Shown: positions 35,094 to 43,578 of the stretch, piece after piece
Numbering within the stretch: the first letter of the stretch is position 1
How the letters are laid out: each line of letters begins with the position of its first letter
Notes under the pieces: model-generated
The model's database searches: none
What the model was told of the DNA's origin: nothing
What the model saw: the letters and a program-made list of their open reading frames with translations, nothing else
Translations under genes and position numbers: made by a program
Source of the DNA: JAICWY01 sp964531205
GTDB taxonomy: Bacteria > Vulcanimicrobiota > Vulcanimicrobiia > Vulcanimicrobiales > Vulcanimicrobiaceae
Length of the DNA stretch: 64,000 bases
Reading direction: 5' to 3'
NCBI GenBank assembly: GCA_964531205.1
Contig: CAZHGH010000004.1
Span: forward strand, 1-64,000

Positions 35094-35937
35094 GGAGTTC
35101 GACCTTTCGATAGCCGATGGCTTGCAACAGAGCGGCGTGGGGTAGCGCTAGCGGCCCGGGTTTCGGGGCCGTGCCCGGCTTCGGCTGTGGATATGCAGTC
35201 GCGTTCGCGCTCGCAAACGTGATGGAACCTTCCTGGTATCGCACGATCTGATGGATGTGTCCGTTGAGCACGGTTACTCGATCGAATGGCTTAAGCAATG
35301 CAAGCGCTTTTGCGCCGTCCTCCGTCGTCCAACCCCATTGCGGGAAGAGCGCGTACAAGGGTACGTGCGTAAAGACCACAACCGGCGTGCTCTTCTTCTG
35401 TGCTTTCAAATCGTTTTCAAGCCACGAAAGCTGCTCGTTTCCAAGCAGACCCATCTTTTCGAAGTTGAAGACGTTAATCAGCGTGATGAAGTGCGTACCG
35501 TTTTGATCCCACGACGTCCACATGGAACGCTTATCGCGCGACGGAAAGATATCGAAGAACTGTTTGTGATCCGCGCCGATGAAATCGTGCTCTCCGGGCA
35601 GCACAATGAGCGGCGCGCGAAGTTCTGATAGGATGCCTTTTGCCGTATCGAACTGCTCGGTTTTTGAGAGATGCGTTACGTCGCCGGTATGCACTACGAA
35701 TTGCGGCTGCTTCGGCAAGGCGTTGATCGCGGCAACCGCGGCACGCAAAGTCGATGCGACGTCGGGATTGGCTTCTTGATGGAAGCCGATGTGACTGTCG
35801 CTGATTTGGACGAAATCGATCGTGTCCGCCGGCATGTCTGCCACCGCCCTCGCGGTAAAGACGCCGCCCGCGCCAAGCGTGTAGGCAATGCCCGCGCCGG
35901 TCCAGGCCACGTGCTCCAAAAAATCTTTCCGACGCAT
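35050..35937 (-). CDS. Tat-exported calcineurin-like metallophosphoesterase
   Basis: 295 residues from ATG 35937. The N-terminus MRRKDFLEHVAW followed by a weakly hydrophobic stretch is a twin-arginine signal, so the protein is exported folded. Metallophosphoesterase blocks: SDSHIG, HTGDVTH, GEHD, FTHVP and NGHIH. The third block normally reads GNHD; here the metal-binding Asn is Glu. The ATG overlaps the cupredoxin stop by one base (TGATG), and the 3' end overlaps the ECF sigma gene by 44 bp. Together with the cupredoxin it is probably an output or sensor arm of the sigma/anti-sigma pair. Confidence 0.88.
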   Translation of the reverse strand: MRRKDFLEHVAWTGAGIAYTLGAGGVFTARAVADMPADTIDFVQISDSHIGFHQEANPDVASTLRAAVAAINALPKQPQFVVHTGDVTHLSKTEQFDTAKGILSELRAPLIVLPGEHDFIGADHKQFFDIFPSRDKRSMWTSWDQNGTHFITLINVFNFEKMGLLGNEQLSWLENDLKAQKKSTPVVVFTHVPLYALFPQWGWTTEDGAKALALLKPFDRVTVLNGHIHQIVRYQEGSITFASANATAYPQPKPGTAPKPGPLALPHAALLQAIGYRKVELHGDGGAEIADATLG

Positions 35938-36224
35938 CAGTGAGTGCCTTTCGTAGAACGAACAACAATGGTGCCCTTCATGTATGGATGCAGGCTGCAA
36001 AAATATGAATACGTTCCGGGCTTGGTAAAGCGGTAGGTAAACGACTCTCCGGTGTCCAGCCCGCCGGAGTCAAAGCCGCCGCCCTCCAGCGTTGCCGTGT
36101 GCGCTTCGTCATCCTTATTAATGAAGTGCACGCTATCGCCGACGCTTACCGTGAGCGTCTTGGGCGTATAGGCAAAATCTTTGATTGCGACGGTCAGCAC
36201 CGCCGCAAGCATGAAATGTAGCAT
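35937..36224 (-). CDS. Exported cupredoxin (plastocyanin/amicyanin-like)
   Basis: 95 residues. A short signal peptide (MLHFMLAAVLTVA) is followed by one cupredoxin domain: IKDFAYTPKTLTVSVGDSVH with the first ligand His in DEAHTAT, and the Cys-His-Met ligand loop in YFCSLHPYMKGTIVV. A type 1 copper site and a role in electron transfer or copper sensing in the periplasm are expected. It is first in the four-gene run cupredoxin - phosphoesterase - ECF sigma - anti-sigma. Divergent from ettA. Confidence 0.9.
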   Translation of the reverse strand: MLHFMLAAVLTVAIKDFAYTPKTLTVSVGDSVHFINKDDEAHTATLEGGGFDSGGLDTGESFTYRFTKPGTYSYFCSLHPYMKGTIVVRSTKGTH

Positions 36225-36280
36225 GCCCCTTCTATGCGCGGGGCTAGGGGTTTAGTTCATCGAGCCCAAAAGGGGGCGCC

Positions 36281-37951
36281 GTGGAATACGTCTATAGCAT
36301 GTACCGGGTCGGCAAAACCGTGCCGCCCAAGCGCCAAATTCTCAAAGACATCTCGCTGAGCTTCTTTCCGGGTGCGAAGATCGGAATTCTCGGCCTCAAC
36401 GGCGCAGGCAAATCGTCGTTGCTGCGTATCATGGCCGGCGTCGATACCGAGTACGAAGGCGAAGCCACGTCCGCTCCAAATCTGAAGATCGGGTACCTCG
36501 AACAAGAGCCGAAACTCGATCCGGAAAAGACGGTGCGCCAAAGCGTTGAGGAAGCGTTTGCGGATGTCATGAAAGCCCGCAAACGTCTGGAAGAAATCTA
36601 CGCCGCGTACGGCGATCCGGATGCCGATTTCGACAAACTCGCTGAAGAGCAAGGCAAGCTGGAAGCCGAGCTCTTCGCGCAAGATGCGGATGCGATGGAA
36701 CAGCAGATGGAGATTGCCGCAGACGCTCTTCGCCTTCCGCCTTGGGATGCAAAGATCGCACCGCTCTCCGGGGGTGAAAAACGCCGCGTTGCGTTGTGCC
36801 GGCTCTTGCTCTCGAAACCCGACATGCTGCTTCTCGACGAACCCACGAACCATCTCGACGCGGAAAGCGTCGAATGGCTCGAGCAATTCTTGCAGCGCTT
36901 TCCGGGAACCGTCGTCGCGGTCACGCACGATCGCTACTTCCTTGACAATGCGGCAGAGTGGATCCTCGAACTCGACCGCGGCCGCGGAATTCCGTGGAAA
37001 GGCAACTACAGCTCCTGGCTCGATCAGAAAGAGCAGCGGCTTGCGCAGGAAGAAGCCTCCGAAAGCGCGCGCCGCAAAACGCTGCAACGCGAGTTGGAAT
37101 GGATTCGCGCCGGTGTCAAAGGGCGCGGCACGAAAAACAAGAGCCGCATCTCGCGCTTCGAAGAGCTGTCGACGTACGAATATCAGAAGCGCAACGAGAC
37201 GCGCGAAATCTTCATCCCGGTTGCCGAGCGATTAGGCAAAGACGTCATAGAGTTCAAAAACGTCAGCAAAGCCTTCGGCGATAAATTGCTGATGGAGAAC
37301 GTGAACTTCACGATTCCAGCAGGCGCCATCGTCGGCATCATCGGTCCGAACGGCGCGGGCAAGACGACGTTGTTTCGCATGATCTCCGGCAAAGAGCAGC
37401 CTGACAGCGGTGAAGTGAAGGTAGGCTCTACCGTAAAACTCGCCGTCGTGGATCAGAGCCGGGAAGCGCTGCAAAACGAGAAGAGCGTATTTGAGGATGT
37501 GAGCGGGGGACTCGACATCATGCAGGTCGGCAAATTTGAAGTGCCTTCGCGCGCGTATCTGGGCCGCTTCAACTTCAAAGGCGCGGATCAACAAAAACTC
37601 GTGGGCACGCTTTCGGGCGGTGAGCGCGGGCGTTTGCATCTTGCAAAGACGCTCTCGTCGGGCGCGAACGTTCTGCTGCTCGACGAACCGTCGAACGATC
37701 TCGACGTCGAAACGCTGCGCGCGCTTGAAGACGCGTTAGGTGAATTCGCTGGGACCGTTATGGTGGTCAGCCACGATCGCTGGTTCCTCGATCGCATTGC
37801 GACGCACATCATCGCGTTTGAAGGCGACTCGCAAGTCTTCTTCTTCGAAGGCAATTACCACGAGTACGAAGAGAACAAAAAACAGCGGCTCGGCGAAGAG
37901 GCCGCAAAGCCGCATCGCGTTCGGTACAAGCCGCTCAGCCTTTCCAAGTAA
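36281..37951 (+). CDS. ettA: Energy-dependent translational throttle protein EttA (ABC-F)
   Basis: 556 residues from GTG 36281 with an upstream AAGGGGG. Two ABC cassettes and no membrane domain: Walker A GLNGAGKSS and GPNGAGKTT, signatures LSGGEKRR and LSGGERGR, Walker B LLLDEPTNHLD and LLLDEPSNDLD. The first block (PPKRQILKDISLSFFPGAKI) and the full-length layout match E. coli EttA very closely, including the arm insertion in domain 1. It binds the ribosomal E site and gates elongation according to the ATP/ADP ratio. Domain 2 has Ser in place of the usual Thr of DEPTNDLD, a mild change. Confidence 0.95.
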   Translation: MEYVYSMYRVGKTVPPKRQILKDISLSFFPGAKIGILGLNGAGKSSLLRIMAGVDTEYEGEATSAPNLKIGYLEQEPKLDPEKTVRQSVEEAFADVMKARKRLEEIYAAYGDPDADFDKLAEEQGKLEAELFAQDADAMEQQMEIAADALRLPPWDAKIAPLSGGEKRRVALCRLLLSKPDMLLLDEPTNHLDAESVEWLEQFLQRFPGTVVAVTHDRYFLDNAAEWILELDRGRGIPWKGNYSSWLDQKEQRLAQEEASESARRKTLQRELEWIRAGVKGRGTKNKSRISRFEELSTYEYQKRNETREIFIPVAERLGKDVIEFKNVSKAFGDKLLMENVNFTIPAGAIVGIIGPNGAGKTTLFRMISGKEQPDSGEVKVGSTVKLAVVDQSREALQNEKSVFEDVSGGLDIMQVGKFEVPSRAYLGRFNFKGADQQKLVGTLSGGERGRLHLAKTLSSGANVLLLDEPSNDLDVETLRALEDALGEFAGTVMVVSHDRWFLDRIATHIIAFEGDSQVFFFEGNYHEYEENKKQRLGEEAAKPHRVRYKPLSLSK

Positions 37952-37999
37952 GCCCATGCAGCCGAGGGGAAGCCGCATCTGCTTCGAACATAGCGCCGC

Positions 38000-38805
38000 A
38001 TGAAGACGATTTCGGAAGTTATGCGGATGCTTTCTCCCGCGCCACGCCCGCAGGCGCTTGCGCTGGACGGCGACACGTTATGGATTGGCTCGATCGACAC
38101 GTGCCGGATATACGAGATCGACGCGAAGCATTGGACCGTTCGTGGCGAAACGCCGGCGCCCGGAAAGCCGTGGGGCACTACGGTAATGGGCGACGAGCTG
38201 CGCGTATTGTGCGGCGAAGGAAATGACGACAACCGCGTGATCCGAAAGTTCATTCCAGGTCACGGTTTTAAAGAACAGGGCAAATTGCCGTGTCCGGACG
38301 ACACCGGCTCACATTTAAGCTTCGACGGCGATCGGCTCTACGTCAGTCAATGGTACAACAAGCGCATCATTTCGCTCGACGAACATGGACACATCGGCAG
38401 CATCATCGAAGCGCCGCGCGGGATCGCCGGGCACTGCGTGCACGAAGGCTTATTTTACGTTCTGGGAACCGATGATGAAGAGAGCGACCAATATTTCGTG
38501 ACTCGTATCGATGCGCGCAACGGATCGCCGAAGGTTGAAGACCTCGCGCANNNNNNNNNNNNNNNNNNNNNNNNNNNNNNNNNNNNNNNNNNNNNNNNNN
38601 NNNNNNNNNNNNNNNNNNNNNNNNNNNNNNNNNNNNNNNNNNNNNNNNNNTCGTGACTCGTATCGATGCGCGCAACGGATCGCCGAAGGTTGAAGACCTC
38701 GCGCAGGTGCCCTTCCACGCCCGCGCACTCGCATATGACGGCGAACGTTTTTGGACAAACCACCGGGAGAACAACGAGATCGTGGCTTTCGTTTTGTCAT
38801 CGTGA
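38000..38805 (+). CDS. Beta-propeller-like protein (interrupted by scaffold gap)
   Basis: Collapsing the gap restores 216 residues with a single frame. Short repeated blades are visible: ALALDGDTLWIGSIDTCRIY, SHLSFDGDRLYVSQWYNKRI and RALAYDGERFWTNHRENNEI. The pattern is that of SMP-30/NHL-like or quinoprotein-like propellers, probably three to four blades. No signal peptide, so it is likely cytoplasmic. The last residues (VLSS) and the stop codon are encoded by the start of a dispersed hairpin repeat. No specific function can be assigned. Confidence 0.65.
38496..38705. other. Scaffold gap with 55-bp duplicated flanks
   Basis: 100 N (38551-38650) lie between identical 55-bp copies (38496-38550 and 38651-38705). 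Collapsing restores the reading frame of the propeller-like gene. Confidence 0.9.
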
Positions 38806-38877
38806 GGTATCGAACGACCCCGAGCAAAGCATCGGCATGTGCCGATGCGCCGTCGAGGGGCGAGCGCGCAGCGCTCG
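38794..38877 (+). repeat. Dispersed hairpin repeat, copy B
   Basis: TTGTCATCGTGAGGTATCGA opens the element. A first hairpin GCATCGGCA-TG-TGCCGATGC spans 38829-38848 and a second, CGAGCGC-GCA-GCGCTCG, spans 38861-38877, with GTCGAGGGG between them. The TGA within TTGTCATCGTGA is the stop codon of the upstream gene. Confidence 0.75.
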
Positions 38878-38899
38878 GCAATCCGGAAATAAAAACACC

Positions 38900-39145
38900 A
38901 TGACCACCTACCACGTCTGGGGAGATTACGTACACACCTTAGCCGATCAAATCGGTAACGCTCAGCTCAAGTCCCGCGACGACGATGCGGCAAAGCGGAC
39001 CGCGCGCGACGCCGGCTTCGATATCGACCGTCGTATTCGCAACGGCTTCGAGCCGTGGGCCGCAACGTTTGTTTCCGAGAACGAGGATGGACAGGAAGAT
39101 GCTTTTGCGGCTGATCCTATCGTTCGGGGTTGGAAACGCGTCTGA
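38900..39145 (+). CDS. Small hypothetical protein
   Basis: 81 residues from ATG 38900; the longer upstream frame runs through the hairpin repeat and is not credible. Mixed charged sequence (DDDAAKRTARDAGFDIDRRI and FEPWAATFVSENEDGQEDAF), no signal peptide, cysteine or membrane segment. No family recognised. It sits between two sets of dispersed repeats (38794-38877 and 39151-39300), so it may form its own short transcript. Confidence 0.5.
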   Translation: MTTYHVWGDYVHTLADQIGNAQLKSRDDDAAKRTARDAGFDIDRRIRNGFEPWAATFVSENEDGQEDAFAADPIVRGWKRV

Positions 39146-39150
39146 CTAGC

Positions 39151-39300
39151 GAGCCCTGCGGGCTCGCCCTTCGTCGGCGCATTCGCTCACGCGAATGCTT
39201 TGCTCAGGGTGCTTCGATACCTCAGCATGACAACGTTCGTCGGCGCATTCGCTCACGCGAATGCTTTGCTCAGGGTGCTTCGATACCTCAGCATGACAAA
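39151..39300 (-). repeat. Dispersed hairpin repeat, two tandem inverted copies (C and D)
   Basis: A 62-bp unit occurs twice without mismatch (39172-39233 and 39238-39299; period 66 bp). On the minus strand it reads TTGTCATGCTGAGGTATCGA, then CCCTGAGCAAAGC and hairpin GCATTCGC-GTGA-GCGAATGC. Only the left copy keeps the terminal hairpin GAGCCC-TGC-GGGCTC (39151-39165). It fills the space between the convergent genes ending at 39145 and 39305, where it could act as a bidirectional terminator. Confidence 0.75.
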
Positions 39301-39304
39301 GCGG

Positions 39305-40300
39305 CTACTGGCGTCTGGCGAGATACGCGCCGGCGGCAGCTCCGGCTAATGCAAGGCCGCCGAGTACTAAGCCTCGGTTTATAATCAGTTCCGTCTCCCA
39401 GCTGCGCGGCTTTGCCATCTTGTCGAACTCACCGTGCGCGCCGAAGTCTTTGCTGCGATCGGCAGGTTCGTACAAGTTGTCGGGCCGGCCCGGTTTGATC
39501 GGCTCCGGCGTCTGCTGCGATTTATATCCCGTAAGCGCGAGGTAGATGTCCGCAATACGAGGCGCGATTTTTTGCGCGAGTATCGCAATCACGGTTGATC
39601 CGCCCACCCACATTTCGCGCGGCTTCTTCTGCGTGGCCCAATAGATCGCGCGTCCGGCGATCTCGGGCTGGAATATCGGCGGCAGCGGCTGCGGATGATT
39701 CAACCCGCTCTTCACGCGATTCCACGTAAACTGCGGCGTATTAACCGCCGGCATATGCACCATCGTCAACCGAATTTTGCTGCGGTTGTGGATGAGTTCG
39801 CAGCGAATCGAATCCGTAAATCCGCGAATGGCGCTTTTCGCTCCGCAGTACGCCGATTGTAGTGGGATGCTGCGATAACAAAGCGCGGAACCGACTTGCA
39901 CGATCGTGCCGCGATCGCGCGCACACATGCGCTTCATCGCCGCCATCGTTCCCCACACGTACCCGAGATACGTAACGTCGGTCAGGCGCCGCCACTCGTC
40001 AGGCGTAAAATCCATGAACTCCGAGAAAATGTTGGTGAAAGCCACGTTCACCCACGTGTCGATGGGTCCGAGCTCGCGCTCGATGCGCTCCGCAGCACGC
40101 TCGACTTCGTCGTAGTTTCCGACGTCGGCCGATATCGCTAGGACGCGTGACGCGCCTAAAGATTCCGCCTCACGCCGTGCGGCCTCCAGGCCTTCTTCGC
40201 CGCGCGCGATCAGCGCGAGCGTGTGACCGTGACGTGCGAACTCCTGGACTGCGGCGCGGCCGATACCGCCTGACGCGCCTGTAATTACGACGATTCCCAT
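39305..40300 (-). CDS. Short-chain dehydrogenase with C-terminal membrane tail
   Basis: 331 residues. Classical SDR: cofactor motif TGASGGIGRAAV at residue 7, catalytic Tyr and Lys in SAYCGAKSAIRG. The NNAG motif is altered to VNVAF. After the SDR fold (about 240 residues) come ~60 polar residues and a final hydrophobic helix (VLGGLALAGAAAGAYLARRQ) that probably tethers the enzyme to the inner membrane. The substrate is unknown; context suggests a sugar or sugar acid. It is last in the seven-gene minus-strand operon, 3 bp after the isomerase-like gene. Confidence 0.87.
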   Translation of the reverse strand: MGIVVITGASGGIGRAAVQEFARHGHTLALIARGEEGLEAARREAESLGASRVLAISADVGNYDEVERAAERIERELGPIDTWVNVAFTNIFSEFMDFTPDEWRRLTDVTYLGYVWGTMAAMKRMCARDRGTIVQVGSALCYRSIPLQSAYCGAKSAIRGFTDSIRCELIHNRSKIRLTMVHMPAVNTPQFTWNRVKSGLNHPQPLPPIFQPEIAGRAIYWATQKKPREMWVGGSTVIAILAQKIAPRIADIYLALTGYKSQQTPEPIKPGRPDNLYEPADRSKDFGAHGEFDKMAKPRSWETELIINRGLVLGGLALAGAAAGAYLARRQ

Positions 40301-40303
40301 GTT

Positions 40304-41161
40304 CTAACTCCCGGTTTCATTCCAAAGTTGTTCGAATGCGGCGCGGTTTTTGCGCAGCACGTCTTCCAAATTCGATTTCCAAAGCGAACCTTCCAAATGC
40401 ATGGACGAAAGAATTTCGACGACCCATGGACCGGTAAATCCGGTGCGCCGAACGTCGCCGATAATCTCTTTCAATGGTATCTCGCCGTCGCCGAGCGAGT
40501 AGCGATCCGCGGTAGAGCGCGGCGTTTTCCAATCGCTGATCTGCACGACAAGAATGCGATCTCCACATTGCGCAATCACATCGGAGAGCGCCGGCGTCTG
40601 CCAAACGTTCCAGGTGTCGATGCAAATGCCGACGTTCGGATGTCCGGCGCGCTCGACGACCTCGAGGCCCTGGTCCAAGTACCACACGGCCGTATCCTTG
40701 TGAAGGTTCACGGGACTGAGTGGTTCGAATGCGATCTTCATTCCGCGCTCTGCGGCAAAATCGCCGAGCTGTTTCAACGCGTCGACGGTCCGATCGACAG
40801 CCTCGCGAATATTGCCCTTCGGTGGAATGCCGGTAATGACGATGAACGGTGTTCCGGCCGGTAAATACGGCGCGCTCAATTCGATCGCTTCCTTCATGGC
40901 TTCAATGCGATCGTCCGGTTCTTCCGGTTTTCCCGCCATCGAATCGACAAAGACGGAATGGACCTGCATTTGAATTGACGCGGGACGCAATCCGTACTGC
41001 TGCACCAACTGCAGGTCGGACGCATAATCTTTGTGCGCGAGTTTAAATTCGCAAACTTCGATAACGCTCGCGCCGTGCTTGGCGTACTCTTCGACGTCCT
41101 TGCGGAAGGACCACGGCCATGTGGTGAATTCGCTGAAGCCGAACTGATACGCTGCCGTCAT
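40304..41161 (-). CDS. Sugar phosphate isomerase/epimerase-like TIM barrel (AP endonuclease 2 fold)
   Basis: 285 residues from ATG 41161, overlapping the upstream stop (ATGA). The TIM-barrel fold has metal-site residues in IAFEPLSP (Glu), VGICIDTWNVWQTPAL (Asp), VQISDW (Asp) and VVEILSS (Glu), the set found in xylose-isomerase-like epimerases (IolE, IolI, hydroxypyruvate isomerase families). It should isomerise or epimerise a keto sugar or a related compound. Substrate is unknown. It lies between the six-hairpin glycosidase and the last SDR in the operon. Confidence 0.87.
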   Translation of the reverse strand: MTAAYQFGFSEFTTWPWSFRKDVEEYAKHGASVIEVCEFKLAHKDYASDLQLVQQYGLRPASIQMQVHSVFVDSMAGKPEEPDDRIEAMKEAIELSAPYLPAGTPFIVITGIPPKGNIREAVDRTVDALKQLGDFAAERGMKIAFEPLSPVNLHKDTAVWYLDQGLEVVERAGHPNVGICIDTWNVWQTPALSDVIAQCGDRILVVQISDWKTPRSTADRYSLGDGEIPLKEIIGDVRRTGFTGPWVVEILSSMHLEGSLWKSNLEDVLRKNRAAFEQLWNETGS

Positions 41162-43578
41162 GCCGTACCTCGGTGCAATTCGAGCACGCAAAAGCCTTGG
41201 CGGTCCACCTGCAGCGGCAAGCCGGTCTCAAACCGGTTGAAGTCAAAGCCCCGCTGCTCAGTCCATTCTGCGCGCAGGCTATTGAACATGCGCAGCAGCG
41301 AGAAGCGATTCAAATCGTCTAGTTCCAAGCGAAGCGCCGTCAGCGCCGTACGCTGTTGGACGTTGCCGATAAAGACGACGACGCGGTCCGCGCGTTCGAG
41401 CGCGATGACGACAACTTCTTCTCCGGTCGTATGCGCGCAATCCGAAATATCGCTCTCGTATTGCCGGTCGCGCGGCACTGTATCGAACGGATAGTTAACG
41501 TACATTTGGAGATCGTCGAGGCGTACGGCAAACCAGGATACTCTCTTGCCGCGCAGCGGCACATTGCGAACGCCCATCCATTTCCACGTTCGAGCTAGAC
41601 GCGGTTCGAGACGCGGCGTATTCGAGCTCAGATCCAGACCGGCGAGGCCTTCGATCGCCGCCCAAAGATACCGCGGCGGATACCACGGTGAGAGCATCAT
41701 CCCTTGATTCACCAACGTCTCGCCGTGAAGCCATTCCGAAAACTGACCCGGCACCGTGTTGTTGTGGCGCGGGTCGATCGCGTAGTGCTTGAAGCTCGCG
41801 TGCAATGCCTCCGCCATGAACTCCGCGTTGAACGGTGCGGCGGCAAACGCATACCAAAACGTGACGCCTGCCCAAATGCCGCCGAGCAATCCGCTTGCAC
41901 CGGCCGGCGTGTAGCGTATCGCCGTGCGCGGCACGGTATGAATCCCCGGCTCTTTCCAAAACTCCGGAACGCTCAAGCGCGAAATAATATTCGCACTTGT
42001 GTCGTGCTCCGCAACACGAAACATAATCGGAAAGACCATGTCCGACGTAATCTCGGTGCGAGGCGTGCCATCGACGTCGATGTTCAGGTAGTACACGTTG
42101 CGCGTCTTGTCGAGCAAATGCTCGTTAATCGCTTCTCGCAAGCGTCCGGCCTCGCGAAGAGCATACTTTTCTTCGTCCGCGTCTCCAAACTCGCGCGCCA
42201 TTGTGGCCAGCGTCATCAATGCTGCATAACACTCGGAGTTCAGTTCCGTCGTGGCGCCGGAGAGACGGTAGCCTTGAATGACGTTTCGCCATCCCACGCT
42301 TCCGCGTTCGCCCGTTCCGTCTGCGGTGCACCACACCAAACCGTTGTCGTTGCGCTGCGATAGAATGTACTCCGCCATTCGACGTACGTTTGGATAGACG
42401 TGTTCGAGGAATGCGCGATCCCCGGTTACCGCGTAGTGATGCCACAATGCAAGGATGAGCAGCGGCGTGTTGTCGTTGATGTTCAGACCGTAATCTTCGC
42501 TCTTGCCGTTGCGGATGTCATAATACTCGACCGCCATACCCTTCGGCTCCAGATGATCGACGTACCACAGCAGCGATTCTCTCGAAAAGTCCGGGGTAAC
42601 GTAATCGGAACCGAACGCAAACCAGCACGTGTCACGGCAGACGGAGTTGTTCGAACGTGTCGGATCGTTCGTAAAAGACCAGCCCTGCGGAGCCAGCAAC
42701 TCCGTGCGCAGCATATTGGCTTTAGCCCATAGCACGCCGCGGTTGACTTCCCGGTCCGGCGTCATGACGACGGCGCGATTGAGAATCTCGTCATAGTACT
42801 CGCGCGTTCGCCGGCGCGACGTCTCGCAATCCGGAACGGGCGGGTCTTCGTCCAACGAAAACGTGAGCGCGTAATACCAGCGCACCGTTTCACCGGGGTC
42901 CAGCCGATGGCTTGAGTGAAACAGGCCGATAGCCTCGCCGTCGGTGTCGAACGTCTCGCCGGAGAGCTTTCCCGGGAAGGCAGCCGCGTGCACTTTGGCA
43001 ACGTCGAGTGTTACTTCATAGCTTGACGGCGCTTTCGAACAGCTCGCGTAACGCACGAGCGAGGGCACCGTGTCGTTTCGGACCACAAATGCGTGCTGTC
43101 GCTTATCGTACGAGATGCGATTGCAGCCTTCGATGCCGCCTTTGAGCTGGATCGCCGCAATCGTAGCTACCACCACCCGTTGGTCGCTGTCATTGGTAAG
43201 CGTTAGTTCGTAATAGGCAACCGGCGGATCGACGCCGCGCCGATCTGCATGAGGTTTTCCACTCAACACAAACAGGTCTTCGTGTACCGTTACGCCGTTT
43301 GAGAGTTCGAAGACGTGCTCCTGACGATCGGGATGAAGCGCAAAGTTGCCGGGTAGCGGGGTCAGTGGAATTCCCGTGCGCTCGTCCCAATGATGCACGA
43401 CGAGCGTACCAAACATATCCGCTCCGGCTTCGATGGACCATAGTTTCTCAATTGCACCGGTCGCTTTGATCCACATCGTTGCCTTCGGACCGCCCAGCGT
43501 GCTGCCAGCGGACATCTCCCCGTCCGCAACGTCGTACGTGGTGATCTCGTGTCCGGGTCCCGAGACGCGCGCAATCAT
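41158..43578 (-). CDS. Six-hairpin glycosidase-like protein (amylo-1,6-glucosidase/GH94-116 fold)
   Basis: 806 residues. An N-terminal beta-sandwich (about residues 1-260) is followed by an (alpha/alpha)6 barrel with Trp/Tyr-rich motifs: CWFAFGSDYVTPDFSRESLL, GLNINDNTPLLILALWHHYA, ASGLLGGIWAGVTFWYAFAA and PGQFSEWLHGETLVNQGMML. A small C-terminal beta-domain ends it. The arrangement matches six-hairpin glycosidases or phosphorylases of the GDE/GH94/GH116 type. Family and bond specificity cannot be fixed by eye. No signal peptide, so it acts on an imported oligosaccharide or glycoside. Start overlaps the upstream SDR stop (ATGA). Confidence 0.75.
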   Translation of the reverse strand: MIARVSGPGHEITTYDVADGEMSAGSTLGGPKATMWIKATGAIEKLWSIEAGADMFGTLVVHHWDERTGIPLTPLPGNFALHPDRQEHVFELSNGVTVHEDLFVLSGKPHADRRGVDPPVAYYELTLTNDSDQRVVVATIAAIQLKGGIEGCNRISYDKRQHAFVVRNDTVPSLVRYASCSKAPSSYEVTLDVAKVHAAAFPGKLSGETFDTDGEAIGLFHSSHRLDPGETVRWYYALTFSLDEDPPVPDCETSRRRTREYYDEILNRAVVMTPDREVNRGVLWAKANMLRTELLAPQGWSFTNDPTRSNNSVCRDTCWFAFGSDYVTPDFSRESLLWYVDHLEPKGMAVEYYDIRNGKSEDYGLNINDNTPLLILALWHHYAVTGDRAFLEHVYPNVRRMAEYILSQRNDNGLVWCTADGTGERGSVGWRNVIQGYRLSGATTELNSECYAALMTLATMAREFGDADEEKYALREAGRLREAINEHLLDKTRNVYYLNIDVDGTPRTEITSDMVFPIMFRVAEHDTSANIISRLSVPEFWKEPGIHTVPRTAIRYTPAGASGLLGGIWAGVTFWYAFAAAPFNAEFMAEALHASFKHYAIDPRHNNTVPGQFSEWLHGETLVNQGMMLSPWYPPRYLWAAIEGLAGLDLSSNTPRLEPRLARTWKWMGVRNVPLRGKRVSWFAVRLDDLQMYVNYPFDTVPRDRQYESDISDCAHTTGEEVVVIALERADRVVVFIGNVQQRTALTALRLELDDLNRFSLLRMFNSLRAEWTEQRGFDFNRFETGLPLQVDRQGFCVLELHRGTA

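Noticed and set aside
39172..39299. Possible CRISPR array
   Set aside because: Only two units, a 4-bp spacer and internal hairpins; it is part of the dispersed repeat family.
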